Assembly (NCBI GenBank): GCA_023418995.1
Contig: JAEZYP010000036.1
Coordinates: 1-60,425 of the forward strand
Direction of reading: 5' to 3'
DNA length: 60,425 bases
From: Bacillota bacterium
Lineage (GTDB): Bacteria; Bacillota; Clostridia; Oscillospirales; Acutalibacteraceae
Numbering within the stretch: the first letter of the stretch is position 1; every line of letters starts with the position of its first letter. The notes beneath the pieces were generated by a model. The model had not been told where the DNA came from and ran no database searches. It was given only the letters and a program-made list of their open reading frames with translations. This document shows positions 17,049-25,086 of this stretch, piece after piece. The position numbers and the translations under genes are program-made.

Positions 17049-18395
17049 ATGCGATATTTCATATTATCTGAAGAAGTTCAAAAAGTTAAAAATCCTAAAA
17101 CTCAAGAATACCTTGATGAAGTGATTAGTACATTTGAAAATGGTAATTATCGTTCTTGTCTTGTAACCCTATATTCTGTAGTGATATATGATGTGTTTTG
17201 CAAACTTACTACGTTGCGCGATACGTATGGGGATTCAAATGCGGCCACCATATTATCAACTGTTGAGCGTGAACAGGCTGAAAATCCAAAGCTTTCAGAG
17301 TGGGAAAATAAGTTACTTTCTGAAGTATATGATAAAACTCAATTATTAACACCCATTGAAAAAGAACAAATTGAGCAGTTGAAAAAGTATCGCAATTGGG
17401 CGGCTCATCCGGTGTTCAAGAATAATTATGAACTTGTAACTCCTACAAAGGAACAGACGTTAGCACATATTCGTAATATGTTTGAAGCAGTATTTCTTAA
17501 AGATGCTATATTGGCAAAAAAAGTATATGAATCGTTTCTTGCGGATATTGAAAGCTTTTACAGCCGAAATGGTGCAAAAGATATATATAGATTCTTAAAA
17601 AGCAGATATTTTCCAGGTTTTAACGATTCGACAAGGAAATTTATACATAAAAATTTATGGTCTTTATGTTTTTATCAAACAGATGAGCAAACCCAAAATA
17701 GCAGGGAAATTCTTTGTCAGGCACTGATATGTCTAACTGATGAATGGCCCACAGAATGTCGCAACTATATTGTCTTAGACAAAGAGTATTACAATAGTAA
17801 AATTATGCCTTATGATGCTAACTTCGAAAGTGATTACAATATTTATACGCAGCCTATTATTGCATTTTTATACTATCTGAATTATTTTCCTTACAATTAT
17901 AATTTGTTAAACGATGCTAACAAAATTGAAATTGAGAACACTTTTGAACGATCGGCTGATACTTATTTATTATCTTATTTGATATGTAATAAAGCTGACT
18001 TTTTTGAAACACTACAAACGAAGATTAAAAATACATATATAGCTCCTAATGGTTGGAGTACTGATTATAAATATTTGTGCATTAGTGACCGGTTTTTCTT
18101 ACCAATATATGAAAATTCAAAAAAGTATGGTTCTGAGGTTGACTTGCGAAAATTTATTATAAACTATTTTATAAATTCGCCTTCATATAGTACATCTGGT
18201 CAGATATTTCCTACTCTTATTCAGCCTATTCTTGTTGATATGGATATTGGTGAATATCAGCTCTTATTAAACGGAATGAATGCAAATTCTCAAATTTATG
18301 AATTGCGTCAAAAAAATGAGTTTTTATCTGTAATCAAAAATTGTTATACTGACAAGAGCTTTTCCATAAACTTGGCTATCTACAATAATCTTTAA
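17049..18395 (+). CDS. Unrecognised protein with N-terminal HEPN-like domain
   Basis: A 448-residue, very AT-rich gene unlike its neighbours, which points to recent transfer. Residues 1-150 are helical and contain LKKYRNWAAHP, with R115-x4-H120. This is the RX4-6H motif of HEPN ribonucleases, placed near the start of the last helix of such a domain. The rest (150-448) is helical, rich in Tyr and Asn, and not recognised. GGGGGG at 17035-17040 precedes ATG 17049. HEPN proteins are common RNA-cutting effectors in antiviral and toxin systems, and this one sits at the end of a defence island, so an abortive-infection role is plausible. No partner antitoxin is visible. Confidence 0.6.
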   Translation: MRYFILSEEVQKVKNPKTQEYLDEVISTFENGNYRSCLVTLYSVVIYDVFCKLTTLRDTYGDSNAATILSTVEREQAENPKLSEWENKLLSEVYDKTQLLTPIEKEQIEQLKKYRNWAAHPVFKNNYELVTPTKEQTLAHIRNMFEAVFLKDAILAKKVYESFLADIESFYSRNGAKDIYRFLKSRYFPGFNDSTRKFIHKNLWSLCFYQTDEQTQNSREILCQALICLTDEWPTECRNYIVLDKEYYNSKIMPYDANFESDYNIYTQPIIAFLYYLNYFPYNYNLLNDANKIEIENTFERSADTYLLSYLICNKADFFETLQTKIKNTYIAPNGWSTDYKYLCISDRFFLPIYENSKKYGSEVDLRKFIINYFINSPSYSTSGQIFPTLIQPILVDMDIGEYQLLLNGMNANSQIYELRQKNEFLSVIKNCYTDKSFSINLAIYNNL

Positions 18396-18474
18396 ATCAT
18401 GTGTCGTTTCACGAATATTGCAGATAAGGCACCCTGCGCCCACATTACCGTAGAGTGCCTTGCTCATTTTTTCC

Positions 18475-19566
18475 TTATTCATCCACATCCACCGTCACGC
18501 CGGACTTGAATTTCACGGTGAATTTAACCTCGTAGATGGTGACTTTTTCAACCAGCCGCCGGACAAGCAGTTCGTCGTATTCCGTCAGGGCGGTGGGCTG
18601 CTCCCGCAGGAAAGTGTTCATGTCGGCGATTCGCTTTTTCTGCTCGTCCCGCCCGGCGCTTTCCAACTGAAGCTTCTGCTTTTCCTCGCGCAGGCGGTAA
18701 ATCTCTTCGGCGACGTCCTCATAGCCGGCTCGGGCACCGGTCCGCTTCAAAAGCTCCTCTTGCAATTCAGCCAACCGCTTGTTGACATCGGTAAGTGGCT
18801 GGCTTTTTTCTGATTCGAGAACAGTTTCGATGTTTCTTTGCAGGGTGGCGAGGAAGGTATCCTTGTCACACCATGTCCGATTAATGGCGGTGACCAGCAC
18901 CTGCTCAATCTGGCTTTCCAGCACGGTGCGGGCGTCGCAGAACAGCCCAGTGTTCTCCAACCGGCTGATACACCGCCAGACAATCGACTTTTTGCCCCGG
19001 TTGTACCAGTGAATACGGCGGTAGAACTCCCCGCATGCGCCGCAGTATATGATGTTCGACAGGCAGTGGCTGCTGCTGAACACTCGGTTTTTTCCGTTTG
19101 GGCTGGTGTGTACGACGCGGCGGCGGATGAGTTCCTCCTGCACCTGCATGAAAATCTCGCGTGGGATAATGGCTTCGTGGCTATTCTCCACATAGTATTG
19201 CGGGACAAGGCCGTTATTCTTAACCCGCTGTTTGGTGAGAAAGTCAACGGTATAGGTTTTCTGCAAAAGGGCGTCGCCAATGTATTTTTCATTCCGCAAA
19301 ATCTGGCTGATATTGCTGGTGTGCCAGCGTTCCTTGCCCGCGCCATTCAAGATACCGTCCGCCTCCAGACCACGGACGATTTTCAGCATACTGGCACCTT
19401 AAAGGTATTCACGGTATATGCGCTTGACAATTTCGGCTTCCTCCGGCACAACTACCAGATGCTTGTTTTCGTCCTTGGCATAGCCGAGAAACCAATTGCA
19501 GTTGACCTGAATTTCACCCTGCTGGTAGCGGTATTGCAATCCCAGCTTGACATTCTGGCTCAAGCA
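18475..19566 (-). pseudogene. Large serine recombinase, broken: 5' part missing and one internal stop
   Basis: Reading the minus strand from 19566, the sequence matches the middle and C-terminus of a clostridial large serine recombinase: the end of the linker and the recombinase domain (QNVKLGLQYRYQQGEIQVN), a TAA at 19399-19401 where family members continue (REYL-stop-GAS), then the recombinase domain, a zinc ribbon (CGAC ... C ... FCDA) and a coiled coil with basic and acidic heptads. The N-terminal catalytic resolvase domain with its serine nucleophile is absent. An ORF of 304 residues restarts at ATG 19389 but cannot be catalytic. It was probably the integrase of a mobile element, now dead. 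Confidence 0.85.
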
Positions 19567-19604
19567 TAAAAATATCTATAATAGATACAATTGCAAAAAT
19601 CCTA

Positions 19605-19742
19605 ATGGGTGTTGGGGGAGTATTTGGTTTTATTATAGGATTGATAAAATGGAATTTAGTGCTTGGTCTTTTTCTGGGTATCGTGTTAACTGTTATAATT
19701 ATGTTTGCATGGGCGGCTATTGATGATAAATTACACAAATAG
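19605..19742 (+). CDS. Small or truncated membrane protein
   Basis: A frame of 45 codons with two hydrophobic stretches (GVGGVFGFIIGLI and LGLFLGIVLTVIIMFAWAAI) ends at TAG 19742. The frame is open back to about 19563 without a start codon or ribosome site, so it is probably the C-terminal remnant of a membrane protein cut at the same breakpoint that removed the 5' end of the recombinase. No family can be named. Confidence 0.35.
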   Translation: MGVGGVFGFIIGLIKWNLVLGLFLGIVLTVIIMFAWAAIDDKLHK

Positions 19743-19805
19743 CCAAGATAAATTTATCTGTTGTATTATCGCGGATAAAAAAAGCGTTTTTAGTGGTATT
19801 TTATA

Positions 19806-19955
19806 TCAAAAACATGGCATATTACCCTCTCTATCCGTATAGGTTTGACCCTCCGAAAAATGTTTGATGATCAGGAAGATTTTTCCGTTGCGCTCCAGAT
19901 GTATGATTGTGCTTTCATCCTTGGATTTTGTGACGTCCGGTTTGGATCCGTCCAT
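19806..19955 (-). CDS. Small hypothetical protein
   Basis: A 49-codon minus-strand frame (start CAT at 19953-19955 on the + strand) with strand-like alternation: STIIHLERNGKIFLIIKHF then EGQTYTD. It looks like a beta-hairpin protein of the sort found as transposon or element accessory peptides, but I cannot assign a family. There is no clear ribosome site, so it may be a remnant. The rest of 19743-20200 shows no other gene. Confidence 0.25.
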   Translation of the reverse strand: MDGSKPDVTKSKDESTIIHLERNGKIFLIIKHFSEGQTYTDREGNMPCF

Positions 19956-20200
19956 AGAAAATATGGTGCCGCGATTTTTGAAGATTCAACGGGCTGAAAA
20001 TGAATTAATGATTGACTTTCAGCTGAATTAGCTATTAAATATAAACAAAGGCTTATTATTGCTATCATGACGGGATCCTTATTTCTGGATGAAGTCTGGA
20101 TATTCAATAGTATAAAACGGTAAACGCAAAAGGAGGTTGCGCGGAATCAAAGAACACGGCCCAAAAGGACTTTTAATTGATCTGTTAGGAGGAAAATTCC

Positions 20201-20626
20201 ATGAATAGGGAAAATAAGAAGCAATCTTATGAAAATGGATATTATAAAACCCACGCTTGCAATGATTCGTTTACCTGCAAGGTATGTGGAAGACTTGTAT
20301 TGCCAGAAGGCGCTGGAACAGAACACCGAAACCACTGCCCAAACTGCTTATGCAGTATTCATGTAGATGAAGAACCAGGAGATCGCCAGGCAGAGTGCGG
20401 AGGAGTCATGGAGCCCATTGCTGTATGGGTGAGAAAAAGCGGAGAGTGGGCAATCATCCACCGCTGTCGCATCTGCGGAAAAATGAGTTCCAATCGTGTG
20501 GCTGCCGATGATAATCCAATGAAGCTTATGTCTATTGCTATGAAGCCGATTGCTTCACCGCCATTTCCGATAGAACGTATTGAAGAAATGACAAGACTTA
20601 TGGGCGGAGAGGGCTCTGTAGAATAA
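20201..20626 (+). CDS. RNHCP domain protein
   Basis: A 141-residue protein with the HRNHCPNCLCSIHVD signature that defines the RNHCP family, a small zinc-binding fold of unknown function. Cys pairs sit at CKVCG (about residue 26), CPNCLC (about 46), and CRICG (about 93). The C-terminus is unstructured. TTAGGAGG precedes ATG 20201. A single-gene unit: a hairpin follows at 20644. It stands between a recombinase remnant and a GGDEF gene, so it may have travelled with the element. Confidence 0.85.
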   Translation: MNRENKKQSYENGYYKTHACNDSFTCKVCGRLVLPEGAGTEHRNHCPNCLCSIHVDEEPGDRQAECGGVMEPIAVWVRKSGEWAIIHRCRICGKMSSNRVAADDNPMKLMSIAMKPIASPPFPIERIEEMTRLMGGEGSVE

Positions 20627-20643
20627 TATTAAAAGAAAAGGAC

Positions 20644-20680
20644 CTCCTAATCTATCCGTATAAGATGGGTTAGGAGTTTT
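20644..20680 (+). terminator. Rho-independent terminator after the RNHCP gene
   Basis: CTCCTAA at 20644-20650 pairs with TTAGGAG at 20670-20676, with extra inner pairing and a run of T following. Confidence 0.7.
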
Positions 20681-20814
20681 GTTTGCTCCCAAAACCAACC
20701 AGTCTTTGCGGTCTGTTTTCCGCACGCCACTACGGAAGACCTCGATGTAGCCGTTCAGCTGCTTCTGTTACGACACGCGATTCAGATTGGATTTTAGAAA
20801 GATAGGATTGCTGC

Positions 20815-21705
20815 TTATGTTAAAGCTTCTAATATTTCGTCTTTCATTTTTTGCTTTTGACGATACATATTTTGATCTGCTTGGGATACCAGTAATTCCG
20901 GGTCACAGGGGTTTTGGGAAAAAGCCTGCCCCACCGCGACGCTGCACACCAGGATTTGGTTGCGGTTGTGGCTTTCCATATAGCTGGCGAACTTTTTCGC
21001 ACAATGCTCCAATGCTTGAGCAGTACTTTGTGAGAGCAGCAGCACGAATTCATCTCCGCCAATCCGATAGCATTTCGCATGTTCCGTCCGGGCGCAAAGC
21101 CGCAGTACATCGGCCATTCGACGCAGCAGTGCATCCCCCGCAGCGTGGCTGTGCCGGTCGTTCGTAGCCTTTAAATTATTGAGGTCAAAGTAGAGAACAC
21201 CGAGCCCCGGAGCATCTGCGTATACCCGCTCCAGATCCATTTGGAAGCAGTTTCGATTAAAAAGCCCCGTCAGATTATCGTAGACCGCTTCCTTGGTCAG
21301 GGTGACCATTTCACCTTGATCCTTTGCCCAAAGGGTCTGCAACAGGGAAATTTCCTGCACTGTCTCGTAGTTTAAACGAATCACATCATCAATCATATTG
21401 ATGTTACCGGCCCGATAGAGAATGCCGTCCCTGCGAAAAATGAGGTGTTTTATCTTCATCCAGCGTTTGCTGTTCGGCTCATAATAGTCCCAAGCATAGA
21501 CTCCGTCCTGTTCCGAAAGTATGGGGCAAAAGTGACACGGGGTATCCCGTCCCAGGAGCGCCTTCCAGCAATGCTCTCCCACGCGGGGTGTTTCCAGATT
21601 GTCGATAAAATAGAATTTTGCCCACACGATTTCCTTGCTTTCCTCTTTTAAAACATACATTCCCTCGGCGCATCGAAGGAGTTCTTCGCTCCATTCGTTC
21701 TCCAT
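20815..21705 (-). CDS. Diguanylate cyclase (PAS-like sensor plus GGDEF)
   Basis: Cytosolic enzyme that makes cyclic di-GMP. The 296-residue protein has an N-terminal PAS-like sensor (about 1-130) that contains a CHFCP cysteine pair, then a GGDEF domain with an intact active site (YRIGGDEFVLLL) and the LTGLFNR and FDLNNLKATND metal and substrate motifs. I chose the ATG at 21705 because AAGGAGAT lies just upstream on the minus strand; the frame extends to 21783 without a ribosome site. The cysteine pair suggests redox or metal sensing, which is inference. No EAL domain is linked. Confidence 0.87.
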   Translation of the reverse strand: MENEWSEELLRCAEGMYVLKEESKEIVWAKFYFIDNLETPRVGEHCWKALLGRDTPCHFCPILSEQDGVYAWDYYEPNSKRWMKIKHLIFRRDGILYRAGNINMIDDVIRLNYETVQEISLLQTLWAKDQGEMVTLTKEAVYDNLTGLFNRNCFQMDLERVYADAPGLGVLYFDLNNLKATNDRHSHAAGDALLRRMADVLRLCARTEHAKCYRIGGDEFVLLLSQSTAQALEHCAKKFASYMESHNRNQILVCSVAVGQAFSQNPCDPELLVSQADQNMYRQKQKMKDEILEALT

Positions 21706-22019
21706 TGCGACATCTCCTTTTTGAGAACTGTCTCCAGTGTAGCATTTATAAATACCGCTCAATGGGATTGCATTTTTCAGCAAATTTCGCGGCAGGATAC
21801 GCAGAGGTCAGCCCGTATCAGATGAAAATATCAACACCGGGGCAACCCCTTCCGGCACATTCTCTCGTCTGCACTTTTTCACTACATCGCGTTCCTTTGA
21901 ATTCCAACCATAAGGATATAATAAAAAAATCAAAAATGAGCCTTTTACACTTAAAAGACTCATTTTTGCACTTATATTAACTTGGAATTAAGTCTTAACA
22001 AACGAAAATTTATATGCTC
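21706..22019 (-). other. Intergenic region with hairpin
   Basis: No gene is seen in these 314 bases. They hold the leader of the diguanylate cyclase and, at 21932-21967, the terminator of the sensor kinase gene. Confidence 0.4.
21932..21967 (-). terminator. Bidirectional hairpin terminator after the sensor kinase gene
   Basis: AAAAATGAG at 21932-21940 pairs with CTCATTTTT at 21959-21967, with further TTTTA/TAAAA pairing inside and T/A-rich flanks on both strands. Confidence 0.7.
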
Positions 22020-23306
22020 TCAAACCAGAATGCGTACCCGAAAAGTACCATTCTCGATTTTGTACAGCAGTTCGCCGTCATACTTTTTAGCGAAAGAAAT
22101 AACGCTTTTGCTTCCAATACCGTGTCCTTTCTCGCTGGTAAAAGGATAACCGTTTTCATCAAGAGCAGCATCCTTGGTACAGGGGTTTTCCATTTCCAGA
22201 ATTAAACGGCCTACGCTTTGGCAGTTGATTCGAAGATAGGGAGCAACATTTTGCGGCAGCCCCATACAAGCCCGAATTGCGTTTTCCATCAGGTTCGAAA
22301 CTACCATGGAAAGCTCCAAAGAATCTACAGTCAGGTCTCTGGGAATATCCAGTATAATCTCTGCCGGTATGCCGGCTTGCTCCGCAAGACCTGCGTAGTG
22401 GCAGACAGCAGCGTTGACAGCGGGATTTTCGCAGTAAACCGTGCTGATTTTGTGAACCGTTTGATTTTGGCTTTGAAGCAAAGAGGCGGCTTCACTGGCT
22501 TTGCCCTGCTCCAATAGCCCGAGAAGCACATTGTTAAAGTGACGTCGGTCGTGAGCGGCGCGGCTGTTCTGCGCTGATACCTCCTCCATAAGCTCCAGCC
22601 GTTGCACCATATTGCCTGAGGCCAGCTGAAGGTATTCCCGCTCCGCCTGCATTTTCTGGTTTTCCTCCTTGATACGATACTCCCGCTGAAGGTTCTTGAG
22701 AGCGAAAAAAATAGAACCATAGGCGGCAAGTGCGATGAAAATCACCAGCAGCAAAGGAATCGACTGCTCGGTCAGCATGACGACGATGTCATCCGCAGAC
22801 AGAACATAATAGTTGAAGGTGGCGTAGATTCCCAGTGCCACGGCGAAGTATGCCGTCCAATGCTCCACTGCCTGACGATACAGCGGCCGCACATAGCGCG
22901 ACAAAATTAACAGGAAAGCACCGAACAAAATTATACGCAGCAGGGAGTTGGCGTAAGGGGGATAAGGTAAATGCCGTGAACCAGTAAAGCTTAGGATAAT
23001 TACGACGTCGCTAATGTTCTGGACTGTGAGATAGGAAAACAGCCATTGCATAAAGGTATCCTTAAACAGCGGTCGCACTGCAAAGCAAAGCACCGCAAAA
23101 AGGATAATATCCAGTTTTGAAAGCAGGGTCAGGTTTCCGCTGAGATAGCAGTAAACCGCTGTGCCCAAATCGGCGGCGAGGATGCCCAGCATAGTCAGCA
23201 GGGTGATCTTTTTGGAATATTTTGGCTGCAGCAGCGTCATCATTAGCAGGACGTTGGCGGTAGTGGAGATTATCGCCCGCAGAAATTCAGGGAAATATTG
23301 CATCAT
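22020..23306 (-). CDS. AgrC-like GHKL sensor histidine kinase (orphan)
   Basis: Membrane sensor kinase. The first roughly 205 residues contain six or so hydrophobic segments; a coiled-coil linker with many Glu and Gln leads to the phospho-acceptor region (SRAAHDRRHFNNVLLGLL). The GHKL ATPase domain follows, with the N box (LMENAIRA) and G box (GHGIGSKSVISF). This is the HPK10/AgrC class, which usually senses peptides and pairs with a LytTR response regulator. No response regulator or peptide gene is next to it, so it is an orphan in this window. AGGAGG precedes the paired ATGs at 23306. Confidence 0.85.
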   Translation of the reverse strand: MMQYFPEFLRAIISTTANVLLMMTLLQPKYSKKITLLTMLGILAADLGTAVYCYLSGNLTLLSKLDIILFAVLCFAVRPLFKDTFMQWLFSYLTVQNISDVVIILSFTGSRHLPYPPYANSLLRIILFGAFLLILSRYVRPLYRQAVEHWTAYFAVALGIYATFNYYVLSADDIVVMLTEQSIPLLLVIFIALAAYGSIFFALKNLQREYRIKEENQKMQAEREYLQLASGNMVQRLELMEEVSAQNSRAAHDRRHFNNVLLGLLEQGKASEAASLLQSQNQTVHKISTVYCENPAVNAAVCHYAGLAEQAGIPAEIILDIPRDLTVDSLELSMVVSNLMENAIRACMGLPQNVAPYLRINCQSVGRLILEMENPCTKDAALDENGYPFTSEKGHGIGSKSVISFAKKYDGELLYKIENGTFRVRILV

Positions 23307-23535
23307 ATTGGTTCCTCCTTGCCGTTATGTAATCCATATGCGTATTTGGTTCCACGGAAAATGCTTTGTTGCTTTTATGGCAGCAGTTGTCATTTATTAT
23401 AGCAAAAAAGGTCGAAATTGCAATTAATTTATCTATTGAGCGGGGATGATCATCCGGAATCTGTCGTTCGGGTCAGAGGCTTATCGCGGAATCGTTAATA
23501 GTATGATAATGAAATTATATCCCCTGAACTACATG

Positions 23536-23571
23536 AAAAAAGCACCTACCATTATCGATAGATGCTTTTAC
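23536..23571 (-). terminator. Terminator after the AraC-family gene
   Basis: AAAAGCA and TGCTTTT arms enclose CCTA/TAGA pairing. On the minus strand the hairpin lies just beyond the stop at 23590 and ends in T residues. Confidence 0.6.
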
Positions 23572-23589
23572 ATGGCTTTGCTGACGGCT

Positions 23590-24465
23590 TTATTTCTTCT
23601 TGTTCACCGCAATCCAGATTTCGCAAGAATAATCCGGGCTCTGTGTGTCTGCTGACGGATAGACCTCAAGCTCTATACCGTTGCCGTATTCATAGTTGCT
23701 CTGTGGGAAAAACTCTGTGCAAATTTTTTGATAGGTGTCCTTGAATGCGTCGGGCATTTTACCCTTGCACTGAAAAACCGCGTAGGAATATGCCGGAATT
23801 TCAACAATGTCAAAGCCTTGCTCCTGCACGGGAGCGGAGTTATATTCGGCGCCAATGCCGTAAGGGAATCCGGAATCCGCCATTTCTCCCGAGAAACAAA
23901 TTCCGAGGATGCCCTGCAGGTTATCAAATTTTCCATACTTACAAAGTGTCTCCACTGTGCCGTTCTTCGTGCATTCGTTCCAAAATGCCGAAATATCAGC
24001 AGTGGCGGTGTCACCCTGCGGTTTGTTGACCTGCTTCTTCTTGCAGATAATTTTGAATGCCTGTTTTTCTTCAATTCTGTAATCCATTGTATTGCCTCCC
24101 GATAAAATTAATTTTACGGATAGTCGGGAGAAGGATTTAACATTTCCGCCGTGCCGTGCGTCGGTCGGGGTGACCCCGTGAAAACGCATAAAAGCGCGAG
24201 AGAAACTTTCGGGAGTGTCATAACCGTATTTGAGAGCAATGTCAATTACTTTGGTGTTTGTTCGCATTAACTCTTCGGCGGCTAACGTGAGCCGCCGCAT
24301 ACGAATATAATCGCCGAGCGAATACCCACAAAGCATACTGAACATCCTTTGAAAATGAAATGATGACGAATAGGCCTGTTTCGCAACCTCTTCATAATCA
24401 ACGTCGTCTGTCAGGTGCGCTTCGGTGTAATTAAGTGCCCGTTGTATTCCCGTTATCCAATCCAT
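23590..24465 (-). CDS. AraC-family regulator with GyrI-like effector-binding domain
   Basis: Transcription regulator of 291 residues. Residues 1-105 form two AraC helix-turn-helix units (EEVAKQAYSSSFHFQRMF, then DIALKYGYDTPESFSRAF). Residues 130-291 form a GyrI/SOUL-like small-molecule binding domain (BmrR C-terminal type) of the SHV fold. AAGGAGG precedes ATG 24465. This domain order matches many clostridial regulators that sense hydrophobic compounds. It is followed by its own terminator, and no obvious target gene is adjacent; the ligand is unknown. Confidence 0.88.
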   Translation of the reverse strand: MDWITGIQRALNYTEAHLTDDVDYEEVAKQAYSSSFHFQRMFSMLCGYSLGDYIRMRRLTLAAEELMRTNTKVIDIALKYGYDTPESFSRAFMRFHGVTPTDARHGGNVKSFSRLSVKLILSGGNTMDYRIEEKQAFKIICKKKQVNKPQGDTATADISAFWNECTKNGTVETLCKYGKFDNLQGILGICFSGEMADSGFPYGIGAEYNSAPVQEQGFDIVEIPAYSYAVFQCKGKMPDAFKDTYQKICTEFFPQSNYEYGNGIELEVYPSADTQSPDYSCEIWIAVNKKK

Positions 24466-24604
24466 TCAGAGACCTCCTTCCGTATGGTGTAATTTTATCG
24501 GATTATGCTCAGTTCTTCTTGACTTTTCATGCGGAGCGATGTCAAATGAATAGACGAATTAACAAGTATTCTATTATCATATAATCAACAGCCCCTTAAT
24601 CATG

Positions 24605-24627
24605 CCTCCGGCTTAGCCGGAGGTTTT
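24605..24627 (+). terminator. Strong GC hairpin with T-run
   Basis: CCTCCGGC-TTA-GCCGGAGG followed by TTTT reads as a + strand terminator. It lies between two minus-strand genes, so it may also stop transcripts from arsC, although the minus-strand U-run is weak. Confidence 0.65.
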
Positions 24628-24684
24628 GACTTTAGTGTCTCTGTTCAATTTTATCCGGCGATACCTTAAAATCGGTGAAAGACT

Positions 24685-25086
24685 TTACCAGTCTTTAAGT
24701 TCCGACTTTAAGACGATGATTTTTGTTTCAATCGTTTTAATAGCGGAAATGAATTCATCGTCTGATTTGCTCGATGGGTCGTCAAGACCCCAATTCTCCC
24801 GCCGCTTGCATGGCAGGAAGGGGCATTGCACGTTACAGCCCATGGTCACAACCACGTCTGCCGGTGGAATATTCTCCAGCAGCTTCGGGCGCTGGCTTTG
24901 TTCCATATCGATGCCATAGAGTTGCTTCATCAGACGAACCGCGTCGGGATTGATGCGGTCTTTCAGTGCTGTTCCCGCAGAATAGCTTTCAAAGACGTCT
25001 GCGGCGAAGTGTTTTCCCAGCGCTTCGGCAATCTGACTTCGGCAGGAGTTATGGACACAGATAAACGCGACCTTCGGCTTACTCAT
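24685..25086 (-). CDS. arsC: Thioredoxin-type arsenate reductase ArsC
   Basis: Cytosolic enzyme of the low-molecular-weight phosphatase fold that reduces arsenate to arsenite for export by Acr3. The 133-residue protein has the CX5R P-loop at C10-R16 (CVHNSCR), the redox cysteines downstream at C84, C88 and C93 (GCNVQCPFLPC), and the DDPS segment. I chose the ATG at 25086, which overlaps the acr3 3' end by eight bases, instead of the open frame to 25125. It is the last gene of the arsenic operon. Confidence 0.9.
   Translation of the reverse strand: MSKPKVAFICVHNSCRSQIAEALGKHFAADVFESYSAGTALKDRINPDAVRLMKQLYGIDMEQSQRPKLLENIPPADVVVTMGCNVQCPFLPCKRRENWGLDDPSSKSDDEFISAIKTIETKIIVLKSELKDW

Noticed and set aside
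18838..19569. Long plus-strand ORF opposite the serine recombinase
   Set aside because: It is antisense to sequence with strong recombinase identity and lacks a ribosome site.
20137..20208. Short frame LRGIKEHGPKGLLIDLLGGKFHE before the RNHCP gene
   Set aside because: Its only start (TTG) has no spacing from the AGGAGG; it looks more like leader sequence than a gene, and no family is recognised.
20690..20800. Minus-strand protein-like stretch QKQLNGYIEVFRSGVRKTD downstream of the diguanylate cyclase
   Set aside because: It reads well for about 30 codons but has no start and no clear family; probably a remnant or chance.
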